Assembly: GCA_022820665.1 (NCBI GenBank)
Contig: JAJEFB010000045.1
Location: 94,392 to 158,391, forward strand
DNA: 64,000 nt
Direction: 5' to 3'
DNA from: Anaerolineae bacterium
GTDB taxonomy: Bacteria; Chloroflexota; Anaerolineae; Aggregatilineales; Phototrophicaceae
A program made the position numbers and the translations under genes. The notes below the pieces were generated by a model. It made no database searches, was not told the origin of the DNA, and was given only the letters and a program-made list of their open reading frames with translations. Positions within the stretch are counted from its first letter, which is position 1; every line of letters starts with the position of its first letter. This document shows positions 16,816-26,487 of the stretch, one piece after another.

Positions 16816-18402
16816 TTGGCGCTCACCTCTCTTCTTCTCCTGCTGTTCGTCATCTTTCGTCGCAGCGAACAGTGGATGCACCAGCATATTTTCAAAGTCG
16901 GCTGGTTGCTGACCCATAATCGCAAGACCACAGTTGTTTTCTATTACGCCGCTTTCCTGCCCGGCATAGCGCTGCATGAACTGTGCCGCTGGCTGACAGC
17001 CGGCGTGTTGAATGTGCGGGCGACTCGCACGGCGCAATTGCCCGAGCATGACGAGATCGGCGAACTGCAACTGAGCCTGGTGCAGATTTCGCCACATGCC
17101 CGGGCGCCCAAGCAAATGATAATTGAGGGAACGCCGGTGATCGTCGCCTTCGCTGCGCTTTGGCTGATCGCGACCGATGTTCTGGATCTAGAGGCTACGC
17201 TGCGCGTCGCGACGGGCGGCGGTGTTGCTGACATAGGCTGGGCAATCGCTAGCTTGGCCGCGCAGCCGGATTTTTGGTTATGGTTTTATTTGATGTTCAC
17301 AATCGCCAACACCATGCTCCCGCCAATTTCGCAGGAATTGCGGAATCGCCGCCGCGTGACATCCATCATCATCTTGACTGGCGCCTTCGTCATCGGGCTG
17401 GGGAGCAACATAGAAGGCATGGCAATCCTCGGCTCTAACGCGCGCAGGCTGTTGAGCAGTCTGTCGTTCGTCCTGTTTGCTACATCAATCATTAATTTCG
17501 TCATGGCGCTTGCCCTGGGCTTGATAGAAGCCATCATTGAAAGGGTCACGGGCCACAGCGCCACATTTGACGGCGGCAAGATGATCACGCGGACTCGTCA
17601 GCAAGCGCTGACAGAACGAGGGGACCGCAAGCGCGAAGTTAGATCACGGCCAACGAGGCGTGGCGCCTCTAAACCAGAAATATCGATCCGCTCGATTTAT
17701 GCGCTGCCATTGCCGATTCCCGGACCCCCGGGAAAAGAACCCGTGAGCAAACCGGTCGCTGCCGTGCTCAATGTATCGCCTGGGGTGGATCCCGATCTGA
17801 CGAGCGCCTCTGATCACAAGCCCGCGGCGGTAGTTGCCCCCGACCTCATGGACAAGAGCCGCGAGTTCAGTCCCCGACCCAAAAAGATGCCTGAGACTGT
17901 AGAGCGATCTGCAATCGACTCGGCGCGGGGAGGCATTCCCGCGTCTCGCCAGCAGCCGGCAGCAGAGCCCGCCGCGGCAGAGTCCTCCTCCCAGACGATG
18001 CCCGAAGACGTCGATTGGCATACAACCGGGCATGCGCCTTTTAGCCGTCCCTTTGTCGCGTCCCCAGATGATATTGAAGACTCTGACGATATCCAAGATA
18101 CCCTGTTGACTGATTCGGGATTCTCGCGTCCTTTCGCGCCCCCGCCGGACTCGCCGCCGACGCGCGAAGCGATAGACTCGGATTCCGACAATGCGCCCCG
18201 GGTATCGGATAAAGAACGTCCAACAAGCGCGCCAAACGCCGCTATCGACCGGCTCAAGCCGAAGACGCGGCCCGTTCCCAAGCCATCACAGCGTTCAAAA
18301 CACGATGACATGGATAGCAAAGACATTGACGACGATTCGGGCGAACTCCGCTATGAGCCGCTGGATGATGTCGACGTCTATGACGACGAGGATTCGTCGT
18401 AG
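16816..18402 (+). CDS. polytopic membrane protein with degenerate HExxH motif and long disordered acidic tail
   Basis: A protein of 528 aa, TTG start, beginning 20 nt after tpiA. About six hydrophobic segments lie in the first 240 residues. The second holds FLPGIALHELCRWLTAGVL. Related Chloroflexota-type proteins, as I recall them, carry HELSHW at this place, like M50 site-2 proteases; here the second His is Arg (HELCR, 54-58), so classical zinc hydrolysis is doubtful. From ~260 onward the chain is low-complexity, rich in Pro, Ser and Asp, and ends in a strongly acidic stretch (DVDVYDDEDSS). The last 25 nt overlap the convergent glycosyltransferase gene. Function unknown. Confidence 0.7.
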   Translation: MALTSLLLLLFVIFRRSEQWMHQHIFKVGWLLTHNRKTTVVFYYAAFLPGIALHELCRWLTAGVLNVRATRTAQLPEHDEIGELQLSLVQISPHARAPKQMIIEGTPVIVAFAALWLIATDVLDLEATLRVATGGGVADIGWAIASLAAQPDFWLWFYLMFTIANTMLPPISQELRNRRRVTSIIILTGAFVIGLGSNIEGMAILGSNARRLLSSLSFVLFATSIINFVMALALGLIEAIIERVTGHSATFDGGKMITRTRQQALTERGDRKREVRSRPTRRGASKPEISIRSIYALPLPIPGPPGKEPVSKPVAAVLNVSPGVDPDLTSASDHKPAAVVAPDLMDKSREFSPRPKKMPETVERSAIDSARGGIPASRQQPAAEPAAAESSSQTMPEDVDWHTTGHAPFSRPFVASPDDIEDSDDIQDTLLTDSGFSRPFAPPPDSPPTREAIDSDSDNAPRVSDKERPTSAPNAAIDRLKPKTRPVPKPSQRSKHDDMDSKDIDDDSGELRYEPLDDVDVYDDEDSS

Positions 18403-19448
18403 TCCGCGCGCGGATTCGCAAAGCGCCCTACCGCGATGAATCCAATCGCGATGCACACCAGCATCGCGGCAATCGCAATGAACTTGAAAAGCTGACTTGT
18501 CGTGACCAGTGTCAGGAATCCCAGGAAGGCGCAGACGGCATAGTATCCGAGCGCGATCTGGCGGGGACTGAGCGCACCTGTATCCAGCAATCTGAAATGC
18601 AAATGCCCGCGATCGCCTTGGAAGGGGTTATTCCCGTGCCGAATGCGGTTCACCACTTGCCATCCCAGGTCCATCAGCGGCAAGCCCATCACCAAGAGAA
18701 TGGTCGCCATCTTGGCGCCGCCTATGATGCTCAGGCAACCCAAGACGTAGCCGAGGAACCAGGCGCTGCCGCCAACATAGATGCGCGCCGGATAAAAGTT
18801 GTGTATGAGAAAGCCGAGGACGGCTCCCGCAAATGCCAGATGCAGCAAGCTCACGCTAGCCTGCGGCGGCTCTTGCCGGAACGCGCTATTGAGAAACAGG
18901 ACAATTGCCGCAATAAAGGCAATGCCACCCGCCAATCCGTCCGATCCATCCAGCAGATTTACGGTATTCATCATCAAAACGAGCCAGAACATCGTCAGCG
19001 CGACAGTCACAACGGGCGACCAGGGATCGGTCTTGATCCCAGTGAGCGGGTTGTTGAAAAACTCGATGAAGATTTGAAAGGCGATGGCGATCACAGCCGT
19101 CGCAATTTGAAAGAAAAAAATCTGGAGGTAATTCAGATCAATGACGTCGTCGATGACGCCGAGGACGAAGATCACCAATCCGCCGCAAGCCAGACCGACC
19201 AGCCGGTTCAGTTCGTTTGGATCGGTGCGCGGCACAGGCAACAGTTGCGCCAGCAAGATCGTGAATGTGAAGCCGATAAAGATCGCCAAACCTCCGAGCT
19301 TTGGCATTGCCACCCGTTCTTGCCGACGGCCGCCCGGAATGGAAGAGACGCCAAAGCGCGTGCTCAAATAACGCGCCAGCGGTATCGTCAACAAAGACAA
19401 AGAAAGCGCGCAGCTGAATACGATGATATAGGCGTATGATTCCAACAT
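18378..19448 (-). CDS. glycosyltransferase family 4 (WecA/TagO/MraY-like) undecaprenyl-phosphate sugar-1-phosphate transferase
   Basis: A protein of 356 aa with about ten or eleven membrane helices. The catalytic motifs of the polyprenyl-phosphate hexose-1-phosphate transferase superfamily are present: GVIDDVIDL (Asp-Asp), NTVNLLDGSDGLAGG and GDRGHLHFRLL. It is closer to WecA/TagO than MraY, so it likely starts an envelope glycopolymer. The substrate sugar is unknown. The start ATG overlaps the upp stop (TGATG), so it is translationally coupled to upp. The tail DYDESSSS is encoded by the antisense of the neighbour's DEDSS end. Confidence 0.88.
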   Translation of the reverse strand: MLESYAYIIVFSCALSLSLLTIPLARYLSTRFGVSSIPGGRRQERVAMPKLGGLAIFIGFTFTILLAQLLPVPRTDPNELNRLVGLACGGLVIFVLGVIDDVIDLNYLQIFFFQIATAVIAIAFQIFIEFFNNPLTGIKTDPWSPVVTVALTMFWLVLMMNTVNLLDGSDGLAGGIAFIAAIVLFLNSAFRQEPPQASVSLLHLAFAGAVLGFLIHNFYPARIYVGGSAWFLGYVLGCLSIIGGAKMATILLVMGLPLMDLGWQVVNRIRHGNNPFQGDRGHLHFRLLDTGALSPRQIALGYYAVCAFLGFLTLVTTSQLFKFIAIAAMLVCIAIGFIAVGRFANPRADYDESSSS

Positions 19449-20074
19449 CAGGTGCCAAACATGCGATCGCCGGCATCACCCAAGCCCGGCACGATGAATC
19501 CGATATCGTTCAGCCGTTCGTCAAGCTCGGCAACATGAATCGGTACGTCGGGATGGGCAGCCGACAAGGCGGCGACGCCTTCCGGCGCTGCCAGTATGCC
19601 AACATATTTGACGCGCTTCGCCCCCCAGCGTTTGAGAATATCGATCGTAGCGACCGAGGAGCCGCCAGTCGCCAACATGGGATCGAGCACCAGGCAAAGT
19701 TGCACTGTAGGCGCATCCGGCAGCTTGTTGTAATACTGCACCGGACGCAGCGTCTCTTCGTCGCGGTAGAGGCCGATGTGCCAAACCTGGACTGAAGGCA
19801 AGAGTTCCTGAATGCCGTCGACCAGTCCCAGCCCCGCGCGCAAGATCGGTACCAAGCCGATGATTTCGTCAGCCTCCGAACCGGTCGCTTCACCCATCGG
19901 CGTGTTCACGACTTTGGGTCGCAGATGCAAGTCCTGCGTCGCTTCGTAGCACATGAGTAGCGCCAGCTCCCGCACCAATTCGCGGAATCGACGGTGGTCG
20001 GTATCGATATCGCGCAGCCGGGTCAGTTTGTGCTTGACCAAAGGATGGGACGAAACCTGCAACTGATCTGACAT
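19448..20074 (-). CDS. upp: uracil phosphoribosyltransferase
   Basis: A pyrimidine-salvage enzyme of 208 aa that makes UMP from uracil and PRPP. It has [13 protein letters not shown], the PRPP-binding loop [12 protein letters not shown] and the C-terminal uracil-binding [16 protein letters not shown]. The family is usually about 208-210 aa, which fits a start at 20074 rather than 20107. It is first in a two-gene unit with the WecA-like transferase. Confidence 0.95.
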   Translation of the reverse strand: MSDQLQVSSHPLVKHKLTRLRDIDTDHRRFRELVRELALLMCYEATQDLHLRPKVVNTPMGEATGSEADEIIGLVPILRAGLGLVDGIQELLPSVQVWHIGLYRDEETLRPVQYYNKLPDAPTVQLCLVLDPMLATGGSSVATIDILKRWGAKRVKYVGILAAPEGVAALSAAHPDVPIHVAELDERLNDIGFIVPGLGDAGDRMFGT

Positions 20075-20147
20075 GAGAGCCCGCTCTCCCCGAAGGAATG
20101 AAATCAACTATAGTGTACGGGGGCAGCCGCACATTGTAAAGCAAGCA

Positions 20148-20175
20148 TTGCAAGCCCCACCCCCTCGGTTATACT
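20148..20175 (+). promoter_or_regulatory. putative promoter for ruvB-queA
   Basis: TTGCAA (20148-20153), 16-bp spacer, TATACT (20170-20175). It lies in the 220-bp divergent spacer between upp and ruvB, upstream of a short repeat copy at 20189-20209. Confidence 0.4.
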
Positions 20176-20188
20176 CTCCTGTTTATGT

Positions 20189-20209
20189 AAACCGCGTCGC
20201 TCATGCGAC
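20189..20209. repeat. 21-nt repeat with GTCGC/GCGAC hairpin, copy 1
   Basis: Identical over 21 nt to 49371-49391. It contains the palindrome GTCGCTCATGCGAC (5-bp stem, TCAT loop). It sits in the 5' leader of ruvB. Confidence 0.7.
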
Positions 20210-20294
20210 AAGCAGACTCACACAGCGTATCATGCCCTCTCCTTGCATGAGGAAGGGCTTTGAACAATAAAGAGAATTGAGGATAAGCAAAGCG

Positions 20295-21326
20295 ATGCCA
20301 GGCGACGAGCGCTTCGTGAGCGGCAGCAAGGGCAAATCCGACCGCGAAAATGTCGCGCTGCGGCCCAAGCGGCTGGCGGATGTGATGGGTCAAGACCGCG
20401 TCCGAGAGAATCTCAGCATCATTATCGACGCCGCGGCGGGTCGCGGCGAGCCGATAGACCACTTGCTGTTTTACGGGCCGCCCGGCTTAGGCAAGACCTC
20501 GCTGGCCTACGTAGTCTCAAACGAAGTCGGCGCCAATATTCGGGTTACGGCGGGTCCCGCGATAGAAAGAGCCGGTGACTTGGCTGCTATCCTGACGCAC
20601 CTGAAAAAGGGCGATATCCTTTTCATAGACGAAGTGCATCGTCTGGGCAAAGCGGTCGAAGAGATCCTCTATCCGGCCATGGAAGACTTCGTACTCGACA
20701 TCGTCATAGGCAAAGGACCTGCCGCCAAGACTTTGCGTCTCAATCTGCCGCGGTTCACAGTGATCGGCGCCACCACGCGCCTGGCGCTCTTGGCCGCGCC
20801 CCTCCGCGACCGCTTCGGCGCGAGCTTTCGTCTCGACTTTTATGATCTGCCAGCCATGGAACAGATCGTAGAACGAGCCGCCGGGCTGCTTGAGGTTGAT
20901 ATCAATCGCGAAGGCACGGTCGAGATCGCCAAACGCGCCCGAGGAACGCCGCGCGTCGGGCTGCGTCTATTGCGGCGCGTGCGCGACTTCGCCGAGGCGC
21001 GTGCCGACGGCAGAATAGACGAAGATGTCACCAAGCGGGCTTTGGAGTTGATGGAAATCGACCACCTGGGTTTGGATGACATTGATCGGCGTATCTTGTA
21101 TACGATCATTGAGAAGTTCAGCGGCGGACCGGTGGGTCTGGAAACGATTGCCGCCGCCATTAGCGAAGACAGCGCGACCATCATGGATGTCTATGAGCCC
21201 TATTTGATACAGCTGGGATTTATTGACCGTACGCCCCGCGGTCGCGCTTGTACGCCGCGCGCCTACAAGCACTTAAATATCGAATTATCCGACGAAGATG
21301 CGCCCGATCAGCAACGCCTTTTATGA
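20295..21326 (+). CDS. ruvB: Holliday junction branch migration helicase RuvB
   Basis: A protein of 343 aa. It has the RuvB N-terminal segment [15 protein letters not shown], Walker [12 protein letters not shown], Walker B FIDEVHRL, sensor [18 protein letters not shown] and the C-terminal winged-helix part ending [16 protein letters not shown]. It drives branch migration with RuvA; ruvA and ruvC are not in the window. The start is set at the ATG at 20295, giving the normal length; a TTG at 20277 is in frame. The stop overlaps the queA start (ATGA). Confidence 0.96.
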   Translation: MPGDERFVSGSKGKSDRENVALRPKRLADVMGQDRVRENLSIIIDAAAGRGEPIDHLLFYGPPGLGKTSLAYVVSNEVGANIRVTAGPAIERAGDLAAILTHLKKGDILFIDEVHRLGKAVEEILYPAMEDFVLDIVIGKGPAAKTLRLNLPRFTVIGATTRLALLAAPLRDRFGASFRLDFYDLPAMEQIVERAAGLLEVDINREGTVEIAKRARGTPRVGLRLLRRVRDFAEARADGRIDEDVTKRALELMEIDHLGLDDIDRRILYTIIEKFSGGPVGLETIAAAISEDSATIMDVYEPYLIQLGFIDRTPRGRACTPRAYKHLNIELSDEDAPDQQRLL

Positions 21327-22390
21327 AAGTCAGCCAATTCGACTACGATCTACCTCCGGAATTTATCGCGCAGGCGCCTGCAAGCCCTCGCGATTCGTCA
21401 AGACTGCTCCACCTCGATCGAGCTACGGGCAACATCGCTCACTTCCGTTTCAATGATATTGTCCGTCTCTTGAACCCGGAAGATGTGCTGGTGATGAACA
21501 ATACGCGCGTAATACCGGCTCGTCTTGCGGCGCGCAAAGCCGCCACAGGCGGCAAGGTCGAGATCCTTCTGCTCCGCCGCTTGACCGCAACCCGCTGGAA
21601 AGCCCTGATCCGCGGCCGCAACATTCGTGAAAGCCAGCGCTTCGAGTTGGACAAAGGATCCATATCCTGCAAAACTATACGAGGGTTGCAACGGGGCCAG
21701 CATGTCATAGAGTTCGATCGCGCAATCGACGATCGCTTGCATGGCTTGGGCGATATCCCTTTGCCCCCCTACATCCAAAGAACGCTTGACGAATCCGAAA
21801 GATACCAGACAGTTTACAGCGCCGTCGATGGCTCTGCCGCCGCGCCCACAGCTGGCTTGCATTTTACGCCCGAGCTGATGGCGAATCTGCGGAATTTCGG
21901 GGTCAAGTTAGCCTATTGCACCTTGCACATCGGTCTTGATACTTTTCAGCCAGTTGCTGTCGACGAGGTCTCGGATCATGTCATCCACAGTGAATTTGCC
22001 AGCTTGGACGCCGAAGCCGCCGGAATAATCAACGGCGCCATCGAGTCCGGGCGCCGCGTCATCGCGGTCGGAACAACCTCCGCACGAACGCTGGAGAGCG
22101 CGGCGCAATCGCGCAATCAAGACGACAGCATCGGTCAAGACCATCATTCATGCGATTCCGGCAAAAGCCTGGTCGCTCCCATCAGCGGTGATACCGATCT
22201 GTTCATAGTGCCGGGTTTCAACTGGCGCGTCGTTGACGCCATGATCACAAATTTCCATTTGCCGCGTTCTACTTTGCTGATGATGCTCAGCGCTTTTGCG
22301 GGCCGCGAGGTCATTTTGAAGGCCTATGAGATCGCAAAAGAAGAAGCTTACCGCTTCTATTCCTTCGGCGACGCCATGTTCGTCACCTGA
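21323..22390 (+). CDS. queA: S-adenosylmethionine:tRNA ribosyltransferase-isomerase
   Basis: A protein of 355 aa that builds epoxyqueuosine on tRNA from SAM. The N-terminal block [23 protein letters not shown] is diagnostic, followed by [10 protein letters not shown], the core [13 protein letters not shown] and [21 protein letters not shown]. The start overlaps the ruvB stop by 4 nt, giving the ruvB-queA pair seen in many bacteria. The ORF-track start at 21248 lies inside ruvB and is rejected. Confidence 0.95.
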   Translation: MKVSQFDYDLPPEFIAQAPASPRDSSRLLHLDRATGNIAHFRFNDIVRLLNPEDVLVMNNTRVIPARLAARKAATGGKVEILLLRRLTATRWKALIRGRNIRESQRFELDKGSISCKTIRGLQRGQHVIEFDRAIDDRLHGLGDIPLPPYIQRTLDESERYQTVYSAVDGSAAAPTAGLHFTPELMANLRNFGVKLAYCTLHIGLDTFQPVAVDEVSDHVIHSEFASLDAEAAGIINGAIESGRRVIAVGTTSARTLESAAQSRNQDDSIGQDHHSCDSGKSLVAPISGDTDLFIVPGFNWRVVDAMITNFHLPRSTLLMMLSAFAGREVILKAYEIAKEEAYRFYSFGDAMFVT

Positions 22391-22443
22391 CTCCAGCTTC
22401 GCCAGCCCTACAGCGCCTGCGGCATTTCCCGCAAAAATGCGCC

Positions 22444-22473
22444 TTGACCGACCAGGCTGCCAAGGTATATACT
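22444..22473 (+). promoter_or_regulatory. strong promoter for rplU-rpmA
   Basis: TTGACC (22444-22449), 18-bp spacer, TATACT (22468-22473). It leaves a leader of about 110 nt before rplU with a GCCCTGCA / TGTAGGGC hairpin at ~22481-22502 and a CTCCGC / GCGGAG pairing nearer the gene. This could be a ribosomal-protein leader, but I cannot match it to a known L21 leader fold. Confidence 0.6.
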
Positions 22474-22591
22474 TCCCTTCGCCCTGCAACCCGGTGTAGG
22501 GCATTTTACTGTTAGCCCAATTTTCCCCGTTTGCGGAGCCGCACAGAGCCTCCGCCGCGGAGAACAGAAGCGAAGGTTGGAGAATCCCATC

Positions 22592-22903
22592 ATGTACGCA
22601 ATTATCCGCAGTGGTGGCAAGCAATATCGCGCGGAAGTCGGCGCGACGATAGACGTAGACCGCCTGCCGAACGACGTTGGCGACTCGATAGAGATCGGCG
22701 ATGTCTTGCTGGTCGCCAATGGCGACGACACAGTTATTGGTCAACCACGGGTCGCGGGCGCTTCGGTATCGGCAACTGTTGTGGACCAGTTCCGCGGCAA
22801 AAAGATCATCGTATACAAATATCGCCAGCGCACAAATTACCGGCGCAAGCAAGGACATCGTCAATACTACACGCGTCTGCGCATTGACGACATTTCGATT
22901 TGA
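22592..22903 (+). CDS. rplU: 50S ribosomal protein L21
   Basis: A protein of 103 aa, normal for L21. It starts [13 protein letters not shown] and ends with the basic [16 protein letters not shown] segment that binds 23S rRNA. The start is placed at the ATG at 22592 with GGAG about 10 nt upstream; the TTG at 22577 is not needed. rpmA follows after 25 nt, the usual L21-L27 pair. Confidence 0.96.
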   Translation: MYAIIRSGGKQYRAEVGATIDVDRLPNDVGDSIEIGDVLLVANGDDTVIGQPRVAGASVSATVVDQFRGKKIIVYKYRQRTNYRRKQGHRQYYTRLRIDDISI

Positions 22904-22928
22904 CCGGTCGATCAGGAGAACTTTCACA

Positions 22929-23216
22929 ATGGCACATAAAAAAGGCGGCGGCTCGTCCAGCAACGGCCGCGACAGCAACTCAAAAAGGCTTGGCGTAAAG
23001 AATTACGGGGGACAATTTGTTATACCCGGGAACATCATCGTGCGTCAGCGCGGCACCAAATTCCATCCAGGCGAAGGCGTCGACATTGGCAAAGACCACA
23101 CCATATTCGCTACCCGCGCGGGTTTTGTGACATTCGAAAAAATGCGCGGACGCAAAGGGCAAAAGCGCATCAGCGTTTACGAAACGCACGAGAAGACGGG
23201 CCAGACCCTAAACTAA
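22929..23216 (+). CDS. rpmA: 50S ribosomal protein L27
   Basis: A protein of 95 aa starting [16 protein letters not shown], the flexible N-terminus that reaches the peptidyl-transferase centre, followed by [13 protein letters not shown] and [15 protein letters not shown]. There is no cleavable N-terminal extension of the Firmicutes type. AGGAGAA is 9 nt upstream. The longer ORF-track entry from 22701 is a read-in from another frame of rplU. Confidence 0.96.
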   Translation: MAHKKGGGSSSNGRDSNSKRLGVKNYGGQFVIPGNIIVRQRGTKFHPGEGVDIGKDHTIFATRAGFVTFEKMRGRKGQKRISVYETHEKTGQTLN

Positions 23217-23277
23217 CCAATTCGCTCAATAAGTCATTCACGCCACTCTGCCGAGCCGTGAATGCGTGGAGGAAGTC

Positions 23278-23736
23278 ATGAAGGAAGCGATTCACCCCGC
23301 CTGGCACGAGGCGCAAGTTCGCTGCATCACCTGTGGTACAACTTGGACGACCGGCGCCACGGTCGAATCCCTGACAGTAGAAATCTGTTCCAATTGTCAC
23401 CCCTTTTACACGGGCGAGCAGCGCATTGTCGATACCGAAGGACGCGTCGACAAGTTCATGAAGCGGCTGAAGCAGCGTGACGAGATCCGTAGCGAGCAAG
23501 AACAGCGGGAGGCGGAACGGGCGCCGCTGGAGTTGCCTGTTCGCGAGCTGGACCTGGGTACGCGCTACACCAACATTCTGGAAGACAATGGCATCACCGT
23601 GGTGGCCGACGTCTTGACTCGCCTGGGTGACGAAGACGATGAGGAAAGCATTCTGGCGATCCAGGGCATCGGGCGCAAGGTATTGAGCGATCTCAAGAAA
23701 ACGCTGCGCGCCAAGGGCTACGAAATCGCCAATTGA
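23278..23736 (+). CDS. rpmE: ribosomal protein L31 fused to an RNA polymerase alpha-CTD-like domain
   Basis: A protein of 152 aa, more than twice the usual ~70 for L31. Residues 1-66 are a zinc-type (C+) L31 with Cys pairs at 16/19 and 37/40 and the block [10 protein letters not shown]...GRVDKF. A charged linker (67-85) leads to residues 86-150, which read like the RpoA C-terminal domain: [24 protein letters not shown] and the helix-hairpin-helix [13 protein letters not shown], ending LRAKGYEI. That fold binds UP-element DNA and transcription factors in RNA polymerase; here it may bind rRNA, DNA or protein. GGAGG precedes the ATG by about 6 nt. It lies 61 nt after rpmA. Confidence 0.87.
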   Translation: MKEAIHPAWHEAQVRCITCGTTWTTGATVESLTVEICSNCHPFYTGEQRIVDTEGRVDKFMKRLKQRDEIRSEQEQREAERAPLELPVRELDLGTRYTNILEDNGITVVADVLTRLGDEDDEESILAIQGIGRKVLSDLKKTLRAKGYEIAN

Positions 23737-23749
23737 CGGCTCACTTGAT

Positions 23750-23774
23750 GTGAAAAGCGAGGCCCCGCTTTCAC
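23750..23774 (+). terminator. hairpin downstream of the L31 gene
   Basis: GTGAAAAGCG, loop AGGCCC, CGCTTTCAC: 9 bp with one bulged A. The U tract is poor (TTGATT), so it is a weak intrinsic terminator or an RNA 3'-end stabiliser. Confidence 0.4.
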
Positions 23775-23863
23775 TTGATTGCCCCGCTCCACAACTTATG
23801 CCACATGCCGGCTCTCGGGCGCGCGGTTTATCCATCTGTCAATAACTGAGGGACGCTTGCTAA

Positions 23864-24457
23864 ATGCAGACGCATTCGGGTCGTATTGAAGTCATTTGCG
23901 GAAGCATGTTCTGTGGCAAGACCGAGGAACTGATAAGGCGCGTCCGGCGCGCCATTATCGCCAAGCAGAAGATCAAAGTATTCAAGCCCAGTCTCGACGA
24001 CCGCTACGGGATTCAAAATATTACCAGTCATACGGGACAGACGGTTGCTGCGGTCCCGGTACTGGATTCCAGCGAGATCCTGCAATTCGCAAACGGGGGT
24101 ACGACTGTCGTCGCGATTGACGAAGCTCAATTCTTTGACGGAGGCATCGTCGGCGTGGTGCAGGAACTCGTCGACAAGTTCAACATCCGCGTGATCATCG
24201 CCGGGCTTGACCTCGACTTCCGAGGCCAGCCCTTCGGCGCGATGCCGCAATTGCTGAGCATCGCCGAAGAAGTTGTCAAGCTACATGCAATCTGTGTTGT
24301 CTGTGGAGAAAACGCCAGCCGAACGCAACGTCTGGTGAACGGCGCGCCCGCCTCGTACCACGATCCCATCATACTGGTAGGCGCCCAAGAATCCTACGAA
24401 GCGCGCTGCCGACTGCATCACGAGGTGCCCGGCAGCCCCGATACACAAGCCCCTTGA
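23864..24457 (+). CDS. tdk: thymidine kinase
   Basis: A type II thymidine kinase of 197 aa phosphorylating thymidine to dTMP. P-loop [14 protein letters not shown], the DEAQFFDG block with the catalytic region, [11 protein letters not shown], and the structural zinc ligands (CVVCGE and the late RCRLHHE) are all present. It ends 10 nt from the stop of the convergent sucD gene. The SD is poor. The gene is probably a separate unit from rpmE, with a 127-bp gap containing a hairpin. Confidence 0.94.
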   Translation: MQTHSGRIEVICGSMFCGKTEELIRRVRRAIIAKQKIKVFKPSLDDRYGIQNITSHTGQTVAAVPVLDSSEILQFANGGTTVVAIDEAQFFDGGIVGVVQELVDKFNIRVIIAGLDLDFRGQPFGAMPQLLSIAEEVVKLHAICVVCGENASRTQRLVNGAPASYHDPIILVGAQESYEARCRLHHEVPGSPDTQAP

Positions 24458-24467
24458 CTGAAGCGCG

Positions 24468-25325
24468 CTAGCTTAGCAATCCAGGAATCTCTTCAGGATT
24501 CGCCGCGACGCGCGCGCCGGCCGCTTCCAGCGCCTGGATCTTTTCCTCGGCAGATCCTTCGCCGCCATCGACGATCGCGCCGGCATGCCCCATGCGCTTG
24601 CCCGGGGGCGCGCTGCGCCCGGCGATGAAGGCGGCAACGGGCTTTGTCATCGCATTCTTGATATATTCGGCCGCGACGATCTCCGCGCTGCCGCCGATCT
24701 CGCCCAGCAAAGCTACTTTTTCCGTTTCCGGATCGTTCTCAAACATTTCGAGAACTTCGACAAAGGTCGTGCCAATGACCGGGTCGCCGCCAATCCCCAC
24801 AATAGTTGAGTTGCCGATGCCGGCGTTTTTCATGGCAAAACCGACTTCGTAGGTCAAGGTCCCGCTCTTGGACACCACCCCTACGTTTCCAGGCACTGCT
24901 ACCATAGCAGGAATGATGCCGACTTTCGCTTGCCCGGGCGTCATCACGCCGGGGCAATTAGGACCGATCAATCGTGTCCCCTTTTGCGCGCAATAGCTGA
25001 CTACCCTCATCATGTCCGAGACCGGGATATGCTCGGTCAGACAAATAACAAGCCGGAGGCCAGCGTCTGCGGCTTCCATCATGGCGTCCGCGGCAAAACG
25101 CGCCGGCACTGTCACCAGGCTGACATCGGCATTGGTTGTTTCGACGGCTTTGCGCATAGTGTCGAAGACCGGCTTGCCCTCAAACCACTCGCCGCCTTTC
25201 CCGGGCGTGACGCCGCCAACAACATCTGTTCCGTACTCCATCATGAGCTTGGCGTGGAAGCCGCCCTGTCGCCCGGTTATGCCCTGTACCAGCACCTTGG
25301 AACTTCGATCAATGAGAATCGACAT
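24468..25325 (-). CDS. sucD: succinyl-CoA synthetase alpha subunit
   Basis: A protein of 285 aa. The N-terminal CoA-binding fold opens with [26 protein letters not shown] is standard, and the phosphorylated His lies in [10 protein letters not shown]. With SucC it interconverts succinyl-CoA and succinate with NTP formation in the TCA cycle. It starts 1 nt after the sucC stop, so they are one transcript and probably coupled. Confidence 0.96.
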   Translation of the reverse strand: MSILIDRSSKVLVQGITGRQGGFHAKLMMEYGTDVVGGVTPGKGGEWFEGKPVFDTMRKAVETTNADVSLVTVPARFAADAMMEAADAGLRLVICLTEHIPVSDMMRVVSYCAQKGTRLIGPNCPGVMTPGQAKVGIIPAMVAVPGNVGVVSKSGTLTYEVGFAMKNAGIGNSTIVGIGGDPVIGTTFVEVLEMFENDPETEKVALLGEIGGSAEIVAAEYIKNAMTKPVAAFIAGRSAPPGKRMGHAGAIVDGGEGSAEEKIQALEAAGARVAANPEEIPGLLS

Positions 25326-25326
25326 G

Positions 25327-26487
25327 CTAAGCCCCTTCCTTCACAGCGGCGACCGCCATCTTGGCGGCGTCGGTCAAGGTCTGCGCGCTCATGATGTTGG
25401 GGATCTGCGCCTCGCTGATGATGCGGTTTCCAGCGGGGGCGTTGGTGCCTTGCAACCGAATAACCATGGGGACGTCCGGTTTCACCTCGTTGTAAGCCGT
25501 CAAGATGCCGTTGGCTACTTCGTCGCAACGGGTGATTCCGCCAAAAATATTAAAGAGAACGCACTTCACGTTTGAGTCGGAGAGGATGATGCGCAAAGCC
25601 GTGGCAACTTGCTCCGGCGTCGCTCCGCCGCCGATATCCAGGAAGTTCGCCGGACCGATCCCGTTCGCGTCTCCATAGAGCTTGGTCATGTCCATTGTCG
25701 TCATTGCCAAACCAGCGCCGTTGACCATACAGCCGATTTGGCCATCCAGCTTTATATAGGTGATTCCCGCTTCGCGGGCTTGACGCTCCGATTCAAGTTC
25801 GTCGCTGGCGTCGCGTTCGGCTGTTAGCGCCGGCTGGCGGAAGAGCGCATTTTCATCGATGATAACTTTCCCGTCGACCGCCAATAGATCGCCCCCGCCA
25901 GTGATAACCAAGGGGTTGATTTCCGCGAGTTCCGCATCGCTTTCCACATAGCAGCGGTAAAGACCGCGCAAGATTGATCCGAATTGACGCCACAGCGCCC
26001 GAGGCATGCCCATCGCGCTGGCAATGTAAGTCACTTGGAATCCCTGCAATCCCAGGATGGGATCAATGTGCTCACGCGTGATCGCGTCGGGCCGCTCGCG
26101 ATTGAGCTCTTCAATATCCATGCCGCCGTCCATCGACGTCATGATCAATGGACGACCCGCCCCTCTGTCATTGGTGATCGCCAGATAGATCTCGCGCTCA
26201 ATATCGGCGCCGGGATCGACCAGTACTTTATCGACGCGCAGTCCCTTAATGTCCATTCCAAGGATCTGTTCGGCATAAGCTCGGGCTTCTTCGACATTCT
26301 TCGCTACTTTGACGCCGCCGGCTTTCCCGCGACCGCCGACATGCGCCTGCGCCTTTATGACAACAACGCCGCCCAACTCGGCAGCGATTTGCTGGACCTC
26401 GTCGGCTGTCGTCGCAACCTGGCCTTCAGGAATCGGTATCCCGAAATCGCGAAACAAGAACTTGGATTGATATTCATGCAACTTCAA
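25327..26487 (-). CDS. sucC: succinyl-CoA synthetase beta subunit
   Basis: A protein of 386 aa with the ATP-grasp N-terminus ([29 protein letters not shown]) and the C-terminal flavodoxin-like ligase domain ([24 protein letters not shown]). It forms the heterodimer or tetramer with SucD. No other TCA-cycle gene is adjacent. It is divergent from the LysM gene across a 318-bp spacer. Confidence 0.96.
   Translation of the reverse strand: MKLHEYQSKFLFRDFGIPIPEGQVATTADEVQQIAAELGGVVVIKAQAHVGGRGKAGGVKVAKNVEEARAYAEQILGMDIKGLRVDKVLVDPGADIEREIYLAITNDRGAGRPLIMTSMDGGMDIEELNRERPDAITREHIDPILGLQGFQVTYIASAMGMPRALWRQFGSILRGLYRCYVESDAELAEINPLVITGGGDLLAVDGKVIIDENALFRQPALTAERDASDELESERQAREAGITYIKLDGQIGCMVNGAGLAMTTMDMTKLYGDANGIGPANFLDIGGGATPEQVATALRIILSDSNVKCVLFNIFGGITRCDEVANGILTAYNEVKPDVPMVIRLQGTNAPAGNRIISEAQIPNIMSAQTLTDAAKMAVAAVKEGA

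Noticed and set aside
18597-19439. 280-codon plus-strand ORF opposite the WecA-like gene
   Set aside because: Highly charged reading of an antisense membrane-protein gene; a typical shadow.
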